Source: Phoenix dactylifera (lineage: Eukaryota > Streptophyta > Magnoliopsida > Arecales > Arecaceae). Taken from it: a DNA stretch of 64,000 bases. The position numbers and the translations under genes are program-made. The notes beneath the pieces were generated by a model that had not been told where the DNA came from, made no database searches, and saw nothing but the letters and a program-made list of their open reading frames with translations. This document shows positions 13,662 through 25,658 of this stretch, piece by piece; the first letter of the stretch is position 1, and every line of letters starts with the position of its first letter. The stretch is taken from positions 6,510,001 through 6,574,000 of the forward strand of contig NC_052393.1 of the NCBI RefSeq assembly GCF_009389715.1, read 5' to 3'.

Positions 13662-15918
13662 AGCTGGCTGATGATAATCATTAACGTTTGCAAGAAAGAA
13701 GGGATGCTTTGGCTTGAACCAGGACAGAGTCCGGGGCTAGAAGTTTATGGCGGAACTGCTGCGCATTCTGTAACAAGGAGTCGATACCAATGAAAGCAGT
13801 TGTATACCGTAAAAATGAAAACACGTAGGCAATGTCTTTTGCGCATAGGTACTGTATCAAATATAAAAGGGATGCTCAGAGTCTCAAATTACGAAGGTGG
13901 CGAAGGCCATTTTCTTTCCTTCCCTCTCAGTTACTGATGCTAAATTCTCCATTTAGGAGTGCTTCCTAGTTGGCAACTTCATCTGCTTCCCACTAGTTTC
14001 TACCTTATTTATGTCACATTGTCTGCTAACCATCTCTGCATGATCGCTTCAATCCTCAGGATTGGTTATCGAGAGATTCTTGCTTGGTCTCAAAGGCTGA
14101 GTCCATCGGGGGAATCACCCTTCTTGCCCTTCCCACTGTTGAAGTAGCACAAGGATAGGGTCACCATGGAGGCCTTCGAGGCTCAAATCCATAGGAAACT
14201 GGTGCAAAATCCTTGTTTCTATGTGCCTCTCATCGAAGGGATGGCACGGTGCATCGGAAAAGAGACTGGTGGAGTATTCCTGGTAACCCCTGCTTGCAGC
14301 AACGCCACTACCAACAACTTATGTATTGGCCTCGCCCACAATCTTCGCTCTCCCAGGATCTCCTTCACGAAAGCGGCCGCCATTGGAATTGGATTGGACT
14401 GGGGTGTGGGGAGATAGATGAAAAGAGGAGAGAAGGAGCAGGGGAACGAGCGAGGGCTTAGCGGAAAGGGAGAATGGAACAAGAGGAAAGACAGGAATCC
14501 TGGAGCAAGCTTTGGTTCCCCAGAAATGGAAGGCAACGAATAAACACGTGGCTTCAGCGTGCAGCTGATGCTAAAGTTTTCGGATTTGTTTCCACTGGTG
14601 TAGTCCAGGTTCAAAACGCGCAAGCGTCGATTAAATATGGAGATCAGATGCTCTCCATTTGGACGCACAAGGTTGAAGCGCTTTCTGATCCGCTGGTACT
14701 GAGGTGGCGCTGGGATGACGTACTCACACGTGGATGAGGAACCCAGTAGGGAAAACCTACGGATCGGAAAGGGTACGCGAAAACTTGCGGCCTGCATCGA
14801 ACATTCTCTGGTAGATGGGGGCAGTGGGGGCTGCTACGCGAGTGAGGTTTTCTCTTCCCTCATCCTATCTTTCACCAAAAAAAAAAAAAAGCTTTCGAGT
14901 TTTGGGAAGAAGGTTGTCGGACAATTTTTGGCAAATCTCATTTTAAATCTTATACCAATAAACTATTTAAAAGCATATTTATTTCTTAATTTTCAATTTC
15001 AATGCATGGTAACCCTAATCTAATGACTTCATTAGAGAAACTCTATTTAGATTTCACTTAGAAGACATGCAAACATGTAAATGTAATGAACGGATTCTAA
15101 TATTCTGGGCTTTGAGAATATTGAAAAGAGGTGCAAGGCATTTCGTATTAGTAGATAATAAAGAATTCAATTTAGCGAGAAAGAAAGAATCTAAAAATTT
15201 TAGAATATCTAGTCTCTAAAAGCCTTTACGGGAGGAGGAATAAGAAATACCATAAAGACAAAGATAAGATTTGTGCGTAGGAAAAAAGTTAATTATGAAT
15301 TATTTATTTTTAGTTATTTTCAAATTAAAATTTTAATCAAATTATTTTATATTCAATACTTTTATAAGTCACTGTGCATGCATTATTGTTAGTATTATGT
15401 GAAGGTCTACACATAGAATTATGTCAATCAAAATTTTGAGCCAGTAATTAATCAAAATCAAGCCAGATTGAAGCTATAGTTGGCTTGCGTGCATGCACTT
15501 TTTCCTGAATGTGGTTGTCAGTGCTTTCATCTATTTTCCTTGTAATGACGTGATTTCTGGGGCTTTAAGTTCTTACATGTTTATTTCTTTTAAGAGATTG
15601 GTTTTTAATTGCGACTATTCACTGGTGTAGATACCCTGCTTAATTTATGGCGACTTTGTTGGCTTCATTTGGCTAGCTTGAAAATCGGACCTCCAAAATC
15701 TCCTCGCAATTTGGCCTATATATCATTTTTTTAAAAAAAATGACATATGCCAGCTTTCATTCTTTTTATTTAAAAAATGAAACAAAATAAAAATCTATTA
15801 GTAGGCATTATAATTTAGAGTAATAGTCTGGATGACATAATGCAGCAATATCTAATAATACTTCAGTACTTTTCTGGACAAATTTTAAAGCCACACAAGG
15901 AGTAGAAACTAGTAACCT

Positions 15919-16000
<82 letters not shown>

Positions 16001-16060
16001 GATGGCATAGTGCGACTTTGAGCAGAGAAATGCAGCAAATGCAGGGCTTATAAGCTCGAA
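13662..16060. other. Intergenic between the CPBP and C2H2 genes
   Basis: The first few hundred bases should hold the CPBP 3' untranslated region. Around 14160-14800 frames stay open on both strands, up to 192 codons on the minus strand (14797-14219), in moderately GC-rich sequence. I recognise no domain and see no splice-supported gene. The rest is AT-rich. Confidence 0.45.
15922..15998. repeat. (AT)n microsatellite, ~77 bp
   Basis: A pure alternating AT tract of about 38 units. Overlapping minus-strand frames encoding Y-I repeats are repeat artefacts. Confidence 0.95.
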
Positions 16061-16596
16061 CGACATGAAAACTGACAGATCGTAATTGTATCCTTCAAGG
16101 ATTCATCTACCTTCGCACCCATCCACTGTTGGAACATCCACTAATCGCTTTGAGAGCTGTGCAGGCGGATGAATGACGGAGTTCGAAGTGCTTCGAGCTC
16201 TGTGTGGTGGGTGATCCAACGGCAGATGGAAGCGAAGGAAGGTGAATCTCTCTTTCGCGCAAAGGATACAACTACGATCAGAAAATGTGCGTACGAATAA
16301 ATGTCACATAAAAAACGACATATCATCCTCCTCCATTTTCTTTATATCCATGGCTTCTACGTCCAGAACAACAGCTACGTCTTCATTCAATTCCTTACTC
16401 ATGCGACTGCACCTCCATATATGACATCGTTAGATGATAGAAACTAATATTTGGCTCAATCATTTCACAGGAACAGATTAATATCTTACACCACTCGATG
16501 ACTCCACTTTGGAGGAATTACATGAGCATATATAAATCAACACATGCATAAATCACAAATATTACAGCATGCCTTTCCATTCAACCTCCAAATTAA

Positions 16597-17181
16597 TCAC
16601 CACCCAAGTCGAAGCTCTAAATCCAGCTCCTCATCAACGGCATCTCCATCTTTTCCACCATCTTTGTTAACACCGCCGTCAAGCGTTGGTGGACAAGGCG
16701 AGATCAGTCCAGTCCCGGGATATGGAGTAATAAATAGGAGAGTGGAGGGTGAATCGCTAGTCGGTGCAAAGACTGTGCCAGTGTCCCGGATAGGGTAGAG
16801 AAGGCAGCAGCGGCCGCTGGCGACGAATTCTGGTACTGGTGGCGGGAAGGTAATGGGAGGAGATGGAGTTGTAGGAGGGGATGGGTCGGATCCTTGAGGG
16901 GACTGCCGGAGCCTAGCTCGATCGCGTCGGTGAACGTTCATGTGACCACCCAAGGCTTGGGCCGACCGGAACTCACGACGGCAGAACGCGCATGTATACG
17001 AGCGCGGCGGCCATGTCGTGCCCGTGGGACCGCTTGTTTCCCCCGCAAATGCCCGGACCTCCCAAGAATCATCAGCTTCGCCAAGTCGGAGACCTGGCCA
17101 GTTCCTAGGATTAAACTGTTGCTGCTGCTGGGCTAGCTTTTGGAGCTGGTTCAGGGACAGAAGGCTAAGTTCAGCTGCCAT
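16597..17181 (-). CDS. SUPERMAN-type single C2H2 zinc-finger transcriptional repressor
   Basis: An intronless frame of 194 residues. One plant-type zinc finger lies at residues 62-84: [19 protein letters not shown], with C64, C67, H80 and H84 as zinc ligands. The hallmark QALGGH (75-80) contacts DNA in this family. A Pro/Ser-rich linker follows (98-118). The extreme C-terminus, DLELRLGW, contains an EAR repression motif (LxLxL type), which recruits TOPLESS corepressors in known members. One finger plus a C-terminal EAR motif is the layout of SUPERMAN, RABBIT EARS and ZFP10/11 relatives, which control floral boundaries and cell proliferation. Which member this is cannot be told from the sequence alone. 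The N-terminus ([16 protein letters not shown]) begins at the first ATG, about 70 bases below a TATA box. The length suits the family, and I see no lesion. Confidence 0.93.
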   Translation of the reverse strand: MAAELSLLSLNQLQKLAQQQQQFNPRNWPGLRLGEADDSWEVRAFAGETSGPTGTTWPPRSYTCAFCRREFRSAQALGGHMNVHRRDRARLRQSPQGSDPSPPTTPSPPITFPPPVPEFVASGRCCLLYPIRDTGTVFAPTSDSPSTLLFITPYPGTGLISPCPPTLDGGVNKDGGKDGDAVDEELDLELRLGW

Positions 17182-17248
17182 GGTACTAGTAAAACTATAC
17201 TTTCGGATTAGGAAGAGAGTATGGGATTAGTTTGGTAGGGGTTGGTGG

Positions 17249-17258
17249 TTTATATACC
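17249..17258 (-). promoter_or_regulatory. TATA box of the C2H2 gene
   Basis: On the minus strand the sequence reads GGTATATAAACC about 70 bases upstream of the ATG at 17181, a canonical plant TATA box at a plausible distance. Confidence 0.75.
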
Positions 17259-17283
17259 AAGGGAGGGTGGTTTTGGTGCAATA

Positions 17284-17308
17284 GGGGGGAGGGAGGGAGG
17301 GAGGGAGG

Positions 17309-17359
<51 letters not shown>
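17284..17359. repeat. GGGA/GA tract in the C2H2 gene promoter
   Basis: About eight GGGA units run straight into about 22 GA units, a pure purine tract on the plus strand. It lies 30-110 bases upstream of the TATA box of the minus-strand C2H2 gene. GA/CT repeats at this position are known binding sites for plant BASIC PENTACYSTEINE (GAGA-binding) proteins. A regulatory role here is inference. Confidence 0.85.
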
Positions 17360-17360
<1 letters not shown>

Positions 17361-17597
17361 ATGGAGTGTATCACCAGTGTTGGGAGCTAGTTAGCTGTTG
17401 GACTTTAGTAAAGGGAAAGAGAGCTGTTGATTCATCAAAAACAATATAGGATTACAAGCTAGCACACGGAGGTGGAATATCTCCCCCCAGAAGAGTACAA
17501 GTCCATGCATTGCCTTGAACGCCCGCTCTCTTTTTAATTTGTTTACTACTCCATCCTCTCGATCACAGGGTAGCAAGCAGGAAACCCGCCAGAGATG

Positions 17598-18025
17598 GGA
17601 GATGTGAGGACCCGTGCAGACATATGTTTAGTTCCACATCGATTAGTCGTTGGATAAATCTTGGATACTTATACAGGGTTAAGGAACCCAAATAATACCT
17701 TATGGCTAGCCATTTTAGATGAGGTCCTGAGTTGTTATAAATGGTATCAGAGCGGACCCGACCCATAACCTACGTGAACTGGGAAACATTGCTACACGGA
17801 TTTATTGAGGCTGATCGTGGTGTTTGTGATTAGATTTGAACCCTTAGCCTGATGAGGACGCCAGAGCTTGAAACAGAGGAGTATGTGAGGACCCGTGCAG
17901 GCGTGTGTTTAGTCCCATATCGATTATTCGCTGAGTATATCTTGAGTACTTATACAGGATCAACGAACCCAAATAATATCTTCTGGCTAGCTATTTTGGA
18001 TGAGGTCCTGAGTTGTTATTGGAGA
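17598..18025 (+). mobile_element. TRIM retrotransposon, family A copy 1, with 5-bp target-site duplication
   Basis: Two direct LTRs of 137 bp (17603-17739 and 17884-18020) start TGTGAGGACCCGTGCAG and end GAGTTGTTA plus two bases. They enclose about 144 bp of internal sequence. Right after the first LTR is TGGTATCAGAGC (17742-17753), a perfect plant primer-binding site for initiator-Met tRNA. The element is flanked by GGAGA at 17598-17602 and 18021-18025, a perfect 5-bp duplication. No protein is encoded, as in TRIMs (terminal-repeat retrotransposons in miniature), which move with enzymes from other elements. Copies 2 and 3 lie at 28.5 and 42.4 kb. Confidence 0.92.
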
Positions 18026-21000
18026 AGAGGCTTATAGAGAGAATATACTTGGTTCTCTTGACTCTATACCGGTTCATGGTGCGTGCTGAATGCCATCCCA
18101 AAGCATGGCAGCTGTTCGATGGACAATGGCCGGGTGGGACCAGAATTGTAGATCCATGTCAGTGTGAAATGGCATTTTATGGTGCAACGAATAGTCAGTA
18201 AAGCAACTTATCCTTCTTATCCTTTTGGATTATATATTTCCATTTATTCTTCATGGACAATGCGTTCTGGGAAGACAACAAACATATGGGAAGAATTAGG
18301 AAGCCAACAATATTGGAATGCCTGATAATAAATTAACAGTGCAACATACAAGGGCTGGAGACTAGGATGGAAACAAGCATTCATGGGAACAGCCAAGATT
18401 CCAGATCTTCTTCGGGAGCTTAAAAGGTCGGTCAACAATGGAAACCTAAATATATTAAGAAAGCAGCATTGAGTTAGATTGCCAAGGAGGATTTCAGCAA
18501 TATTCTGAGACAATATACGATCCAAGTGTAGTGGCCGAAATATAACAAGGTTGTGCTTGGTATCAAAAGTTTTTCCAGCATGTTGGTTTGAGAGTGAACG
18601 TACTGCTTGGTTAATGTGAAAAGTACCACAGAAAAAGGTGAACATCTCATTGTATATCACGACAATTTCAATGCCATAAGAGAGTCGATCTCCATCTTCG
18701 TGGACATAGACTGTCATGAGCAAGACCCCCGCCATTATCTAATTCTTGGTCATTTCCATTGAATTCCACCCTTAAGCTTTCTTCCCTGTTCACATACGTC
18801 CCCATTGAAGTCTTCCTAATCCATTATAAAATGTTAAAACTAGAACTCGGTCATGGCTACTACATGATAGACTTGTACTATCCATAATTGTAATACCCAT
18901 CTTTTACTATTGTCATTTTATGGCTTTTGGCAATTGTTCTTGGGCTAGCCAACAATGCTTCGAAAAGTTGCTTCACCATAGCTTGCTTCGCCTTCCCTGT
19001 ACCAAAACTAACCTAATCTCTCTTTCTTGGGACCTCCTTAACTTTGGTTCCATAGTCAGAAGCTCTTGCCTCCAACAAACAAGAAAAGTAATTTGCCTTG
19101 GTGGAACAACTCCTATCCTAGTTCCGAGTCTATAATCATCCATACGAATATAAAAAAATCCTACTGTTATTAGAAGTGTGTTTAATTTGGTCAGCTTATA
19201 ATTATATTCAAGGGGTGGGGGACCCAATCGATCCTTTCATTAACTTAGACTAGTTAAATGACTAGATTAGTTTTTTTTGTCCCGTGATTGGTGAACCTAC
19301 TAGGATGTGCTAATTTATGTTGGTTGATTCGTCGATCATGTCGGAAGGATATTCTTGGCCCTTAGTATAGATGACTCTTGTTCTCATGACAAGTACTAAT
19401 TGTGCTATAAGACAATGAAACGAGACAAAGGTACTGCAAGAAACGCTTATCAAACACGGCAACGTTCGGAAGGTTTGATTATGTTAGTCTTAATTTTAGG
19501 GATTTTCTTACATGCCCACCAAACTACATTGGTGTTTGGGTGCTATATTATATTATTTACTACTTGTTGCAATGCAACTTTTCTGATGCAACCCAAAGTG
19601 CATATTGATGACACAAATTAGAGCGCATTATGAATTCTACAGCAGCTTGATGTTGAATTCTAATGACCTTTTGTCATTGCATGTCCAATTCAGTGAGTTC
19701 ATATGGACATGACTTTAAAATAAATAGAACACCTGTCTTGAAAGATTAGTTGATGGATACCATCATGATCATTCTATATTTCTCCAATAATTCATCTATA
19801 TAACTTGCATACATAATGTTCATCAAAAAGAATGACATATTTTAATTTTTAGCAATAAAGACCTTGAAAAAAGCAAGGGAACCGCTCCAATAATTCTATA
19901 TTTTATCATCGCTCTAATAGACCTGCTCCATGTCCATGGATCCAAAATGCAGGCCTTGAATCCATCAAGGCTGGCTATGGGTCTCTTATTGCTGAGTCCA
20001 AATCAACCAATTGGACCTTCAACAAGAATTTGATCACAGTCAGGCCTATGCTTAAACATAGACCCTACGTCTAGCCCAGCCTGGAAATGGATGAGGTGTC
20101 CAGTCTATATCTAAACCTGCAGCCCCACATCCAAATCAGACAGGATCCAGGTCAAGCTAGATTTAGTTGTTATGTGAGCTAACTCGATCAATTTATAGAT
20201 TCTGTAACAGAGTAATAATGATATTTTAATCCTAGATGTTAAAACTTTTGGCTTCTTATGGGTCTTGTGCATGCAGCTATTGGTCTCCACTGTCTTGGGT
20301 CTTGGTTGTTAGAACTGTTACTTGACAAGAACTAGCATGTTCATAAGGCTCAAGAGCAGCTCTTTTTGTGACATACTTATCCCCCATACTTTCTCATCCT
20401 CTCAGCAACATCATATAAAAAAACATGCACTCTGGGGCATAAACCATTTCTAAACAAGTATGAGGCCAGCAGCTCCAAGACTAGCTTGGCTACTTAAAAC
20501 ACTACTTGGAAGTGATATAGAACCCTTACGAGCTTTGTTACCAACAAAGAGCATGGACCTGGGTCGCACCAATGTGGCCCATGCAGCTAGGCCGAATCTC
20601 TTTGTAGGCTGCAAAGTACTGAAATCTACTTGAACTGGCACAGCCCAAAGCCCACATGGGCGGCACCAAGAATCTTTGAGATGAGATCTAAATGCCGCAG
20701 CAATAAAACCATCAATAAATTATAAAAACTCCACTAAAATTATGAATAAATTACACTTACATCCAATAGTTAAAAAAAAACCTATGCTTACTCCCATGAA
20801 GTTTATTATTATCTAACATTTTTAACTCATAATTGAACAGAACATCAGTCAAAACCGTTAGACCCAAATATAATATCAGAAAAAATTTCAAAAATATCCA
20901 AAATAACCTTAAATGACATAACAATCATTTTAAGATACAAAAAAAAAAATATGTGCATCCTCTTCCCCACCTAAAGGCAATTTCGATTTTCCACATGAGG

Positions 21001-22640
21001 TAAACGGTTTTACCAATACGGTTAATTTAACCAGGTGTAAGAGTAAGTTTTAAAAACTATTAGATGCAAATATAATAAACATAAATTTTAACGGGTTGTT
21101 GTAATTTACTCTAAAAACATAGTGCTGCTAATCCCAGCTAACTATGCATGTGCTGGTTCTAGTTGTCACATGGGCCAGGCAAAGATGAGTCCGCATCCAT
21201 TGGGCCCATGTGACCCGCTTGACGTTGGCACGCGGGCCACGGCCTGCACGCTGCATGAGCCGAGGGCCTGCACAGGCGCTCGTGCGAATGAACGGCGCCG
21301 GCGCACGCGTCAACGACATGGGGCACATGGCCCGGTGCACGACACTAGGCATGGAGGATGGTTAGAATTCACAATTGCCATGCACTGTCCCGTTCAACCA
21401 CATTAGAAAGTTTGCACAAATGAAATTTTACCTCCCATCCATCACAAATTCCCCCTCTCCTCATCCATGCTAATCTTCCTTTACTCCTTAACTTCCATGG
21501 GTTGATTGCTAACGAATGTTAAATGGCGAAATGTTATCTACAAAGTAAGGCAAATCCAAACTTCTAAGTTGAATGGGGCACCGAGATTCAATAAAATAAG
21601 GCTATTTAAATGCTTGAAGGTTGCCCCATGAACTGAATGCAATTATTGCATTCTCGATCTAATGCATCCTCAATACGTCCTGCCACCATCTTGCATGGCC
21701 CTCGTCGGAGAGTTGCAGCAGTAATTTATAACTCGAACCCATCAAACATCCGGATATGCAAGTTTGCAGGGCAGTAGGAGTGCTTTTTATGATGCCATTA
21801 GATTTGAATTTTCTAAGACCAGCTAGATTATGAATGGGTCGAGTTTTAGTTTGTACCTAACAAGTCACCCCAGATTGCATAAGCCTTTAAAATCTAGTCA
21901 GAGTTCCCTAAGATAGTGATAGTAGCACATTGAGTCATAGGCTCATCAAGATTTCAACTTGGATGATCTTAGCAGCTACATGGTTCATTGTTCAGATGGG
22001 AAATGCTAAAGCTAAGTGTGGAATATACAACATAGTCCCCCCCCCCCCCCCCCGTTTTTTAGGTTTTTAATTTCACTTTAATTTGTCTACCTCTCTCACA
22101 CTTTTTTTTTTTTTTGATGCTCAACTCTATATTCTCTCTTCTTGACCTTATTTTATTCCTTTTCTATATATGATTGATGAGTGAAACACTAATTGATTTA
22201 GCAGGTTGGATAAGGGCTTATATAAAATAAATAGATTACACATGTATTTATCATTTCAAACTTAATTACAAATAAGCCAGTTTTTGTGCTCCAACTAGAG
22301 TTCACTCCAAACTGAACTTGACCAGACGGTTGCCACCTCTAGAGAATTAAAGTCCTTACAAGTGCACATTCTCTCCCTATATATGGAAAGAGATAAGTAT
22401 CATCACCTTTATTATCATAAGAAAAATTGTTGGCCTTCAACTCCTTTTGTACCAAACATTCGCCGTGCGACTCCCACAGCCTGCATCTTAGACGGAGTCC
22501 GGTGGTAAGTACTAAGGCCCAGGAATATCTCCACATAAAATTTTGGATGTCCAAACAAATTCTACCTGAATCAATGCAACTACTGGTGCAAAACATTCTT
22601 AGGCGAAAATATGAGCCTGGGCCAGACTATGCCTGAATCT
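18026..22640. other. Intergenic, no gene recognised
   Basis: The longest frame is a 163-codon minus-strand ORF at 18735-18244 with no domain I recognise and no coding-like base bias. A moderately GC-rich patch lies at 21170-21410. There is a 16-17 base C run at about 22038-22053 and a T run near 22101-22114. I see no splice-linked exons. Confidence 0.45.
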
Positions 22641-23688
22641 AGCGATTAGGACTCCACCTGAGAGTTGCGTTGTTCTTCTAGAAGGTGGTCTGGGACCGTT
22701 TTCCCACGAGAGCTGTTCTTGGGGGATGAGGACTAAGGATCCCATTGGAGTGTGGGGTTTGTAGTATGGACAAGACGGTGGACAATGCCTTGTTTTAGTG
22801 CATATGGGCTAGGGTGACTAAGTGTCTGGCAGGAGTCCTGCAGGAGGTGTGAAACCGTAGGGACCAGTTCTTACAGGCCATGCATCGGGGCTCGGAGTCC
22901 CCGGTACTTCATCAGGAGGCAGTTCGAGCAATTTGTACATCCTACCAGATCTAATTGGCCAGAAATGCTCGAACCTTTGGCGAACGGCGTATGTCGTCGA
23001 GACTTGTGGTGGAGAGTACCCGCGTGCAGGCGGCAAAGCTGTATCACACCATTCCTGTTGGAGGGATCTTAACAACTCAGGACATCTGAGGTTCCCACTT
23101 TGCTTCGGTAGCATCCCGTATGGTGTTTTTCACTTGGGAGCCCTCACCCCCGAGTTTCCTCAAGGTCAACTTTGATGGGTCAGTCTTGAATGGTGGCACG
23201 AGGGGCAGTGTGGGTTTTGTTATTCGAGACTTGTCTGCGAGGGTTATGGCTGCTGGGGGCAGTCAGCTATTTGACACTTCGGTTCTGAGTGCGGAGCTGA
23301 GGGCTGCTTGGGCGGGTCTTCGCCATCCCGGTGCGTGTTACAGGCCAGGTCCATCATCTTGGAGGGTGACTCAGCACCATTATCAGTTGAATCTGGGGGG
23401 TCCAAGGGGTAACGGCTGTGACCACCCATTGCTCCAGGACATTTGGGCTATGGTGAGGGATGGAGGGGCCTTCCAGGCGAAGCATGTATACCGCGAAGCC
23501 AATGGGGCTGCGGATTGGGTGGCTGCTTATGTAACTTGTCACTTCGGCAGTACTTTGTGGGCTGGAGATGGGGAGTTGCTCCTGACACTCTGAGATATTC
23601 TATTTTTTAATTTTATTGGGTGTATTCGTACTTGTCAAGTATGATTCATCCGTCCTAGCAACAAAAAAAAAAAAAAAAAAAAAAAAAA
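22640..23688 (+). mobile_element. LINE 3' end (zf-RVT relic, RNase H domain, poly(A) tail)
   Basis: From about 22680 the plus strand reads, with interrupting stops, like the zinc-binding region after plant LINE reverse transcriptases (WDRFPTRAVL-type start). The open frame 23120-23593 is a type I RNase H domain: VNFDGSVLNGGTRGSVGFVIRD with the first catalytic Asp, a later SAELRAAWAGL with the catalytic Glu, and a C-terminal HVYREANGAADWVA. The region between is scrambled by small indels, so the enzyme is probably inactive. A run of about 27 A residues (to 23688) ends the element. No reverse transcriptase is present, so it is 5'-truncated. The left edge is approximate because no target-site duplication was found. 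Confidence 0.85.
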
Positions 23689-25604
23689 CTAGGGGTGCCA
23701 ATTAGCTGAGTCGGGCCGGAATTATTTTGGATGTCCAAAGAAACCCTACGTGAATCGATGCAAGTATGCAACAGGCCCCACACGCTTGTTCCATCACGTG
23801 GGAGCGAGGGCCGGCCCCGGCAACACATAATGGAGCCGGTCTCCCCCTAGGAGTTTGTGCATTGTGAGTCGCACGTGCGCAAGAAATCGAATATTTCGAC
23901 TGCCGAGGGACATCAGGGGCGCACGCGGAGGCATGCAACCCATAATATCATGACGCTGGTCCTCAAACTCGTAGCCGTCCATTTACTGCTAAAATAGAGC
24001 TGCAAACAGATCGGGTTGGGACCATTTATAATGTAGTTCTGATCCATCCAAGCCAAGATGCAGTGCCCAAACTTAATCCATACCACGTTAATTAGTTGTG
24101 GCGAAAAGATGTTCATGATTTCTTTTCCCCCATAAGTAATATTTCAATGCAGAGTAGTTGCAGGCTTGCAGGCATACCATTTGATGGGGGAAAGGTATAA
24201 TAAATGCCATGCAGATCGGGAACATTCACTTTTGCAGCTCCTGGTCCTCGGCAAATGCTTCATCTAAGCTTTTAGGTCTGTGTATAAAAAACTGGTCATG
24301 TAACCACCACAGCTACCAGCATTACTATCTTTTCCCGAGTAGCAAGATAGTTCTAACCACTCGAGGTCAATTGTAGCTATCATATGTTGATCAGAAAAGG
24401 TCTGTACATCTAAAGTCTTCATTATTGGACCTCTTTGGAGAGAGAGGGAGAGAGAGAGAGAGAGGCTAGCTATACAGCTTGTTAAACAAGGTGATAAAGC
24501 GAGGAAGCAATCACTATCAATCACAAGGGTGGGCTCGTAACCGATCCCAGCTTATTCTTTAGGTTGATTAAAGTTTCTACTCAATTGAATCCAAGTTGTC
24601 ATAGGTGTCGTGCATGATTATCATTGTAGGGTCCCATGCATGTCATGATAAATAATCTCTTCTTGTGGAACAATAAGTGTAAGCTCACTTTAATTGCGTA
24701 ATATATGGGTTTCCATCATGGCCGATGCAAACATGATCTAAAATATCATTAAAGACTTGGTTTGTCAGCTAAATTCTATAAATTTGATGTTGAAGTATGG
24801 CAACACGGTTAGGTGGAGCTGCCGCGCCCAGGGCAAGGTGGTTTATGTAGTCTTGCCGAGGAGAGTACCCTCAAGATTTTGTGTTTAGCTAATTAAGTTT
24901 GCTTTTATATGTATTCGAACAGCCGCATCCTACCTAATCTTTTTAGTGATCAACCTCTCAAAAGAAACATAGGCAACAACGTCCTCTCTTTCAAGGTTAG
25001 TCCAAAGCCCTCAGAAAGAGATATGTTACAGTACTTGACTCTTTACATGGCCTAGAATGTCATAGTCGTTGTTGTTTCTATGCGTACATGAATGTATCTA
25101 TATTGGATTAGTACCCTAACTCTATACCATGGAGGAACAGACCTAATAAAAATCACTCTTAGGAGTTTTCTTTCCTCCCAAATAATTACTACTCGATTTA
25201 AACTATGCACCAGAATAATATTACGGACCACTTTCTAATTTATATTCAGTCTAGCTAACGATAGTAAAGTTACAAAGTTAATGTTTAATCCTATTTGGCC
25301 AAGAACATACATAGATTTGAGATTCCTTCGGTGGTTAGTATTTTTTAACTGAAAATCATTAGAAACAACACAAGGGGAATCGTATTGACTGTTGAATACA
25401 ACATCTTATTGATATTATTTTTTTTTTTCCGATCCTGATCTGCTCCTTTTATCCATATCTGGTTTCATCCGAACAGATCAGTAACCCCCAAAATGGTCGT
25501 TTTGGTAGGATCCTTAATATATTCTAAATGTATATATGATCAGAAGTTTTATATGATTACCTTCTGTTTTGTTAAGCATCAACTGCATTTAAATTAGAGG
25601 AAGA

Positions 25605-25606
<2 letters not shown>

Positions 25607-25654
<48 letters not shown>
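25607..25654. repeat. (TA)n microsatellite
   Basis: A pure alternating TA tract of about 48 bases. Overlapping Y-I frames are artefacts. Confidence 0.95.

Positions 25655-25658
<4 letters not shown>

Noticed and set aside
14219-14797. 192-codon minus-strand ORF with an internal MAAAFVKEILGERR start
   Set aside because: The opposite strand is also open and no family is recognised. It could be a decayed gene 5' end, but the evidence is too thin.
18244-18735. 163-codon minus-strand ORF
   Set aside because: No recognisable domain, no coding-like base bias and no supporting splice or promoter signals. Kept only as a note in the intergenic entry.
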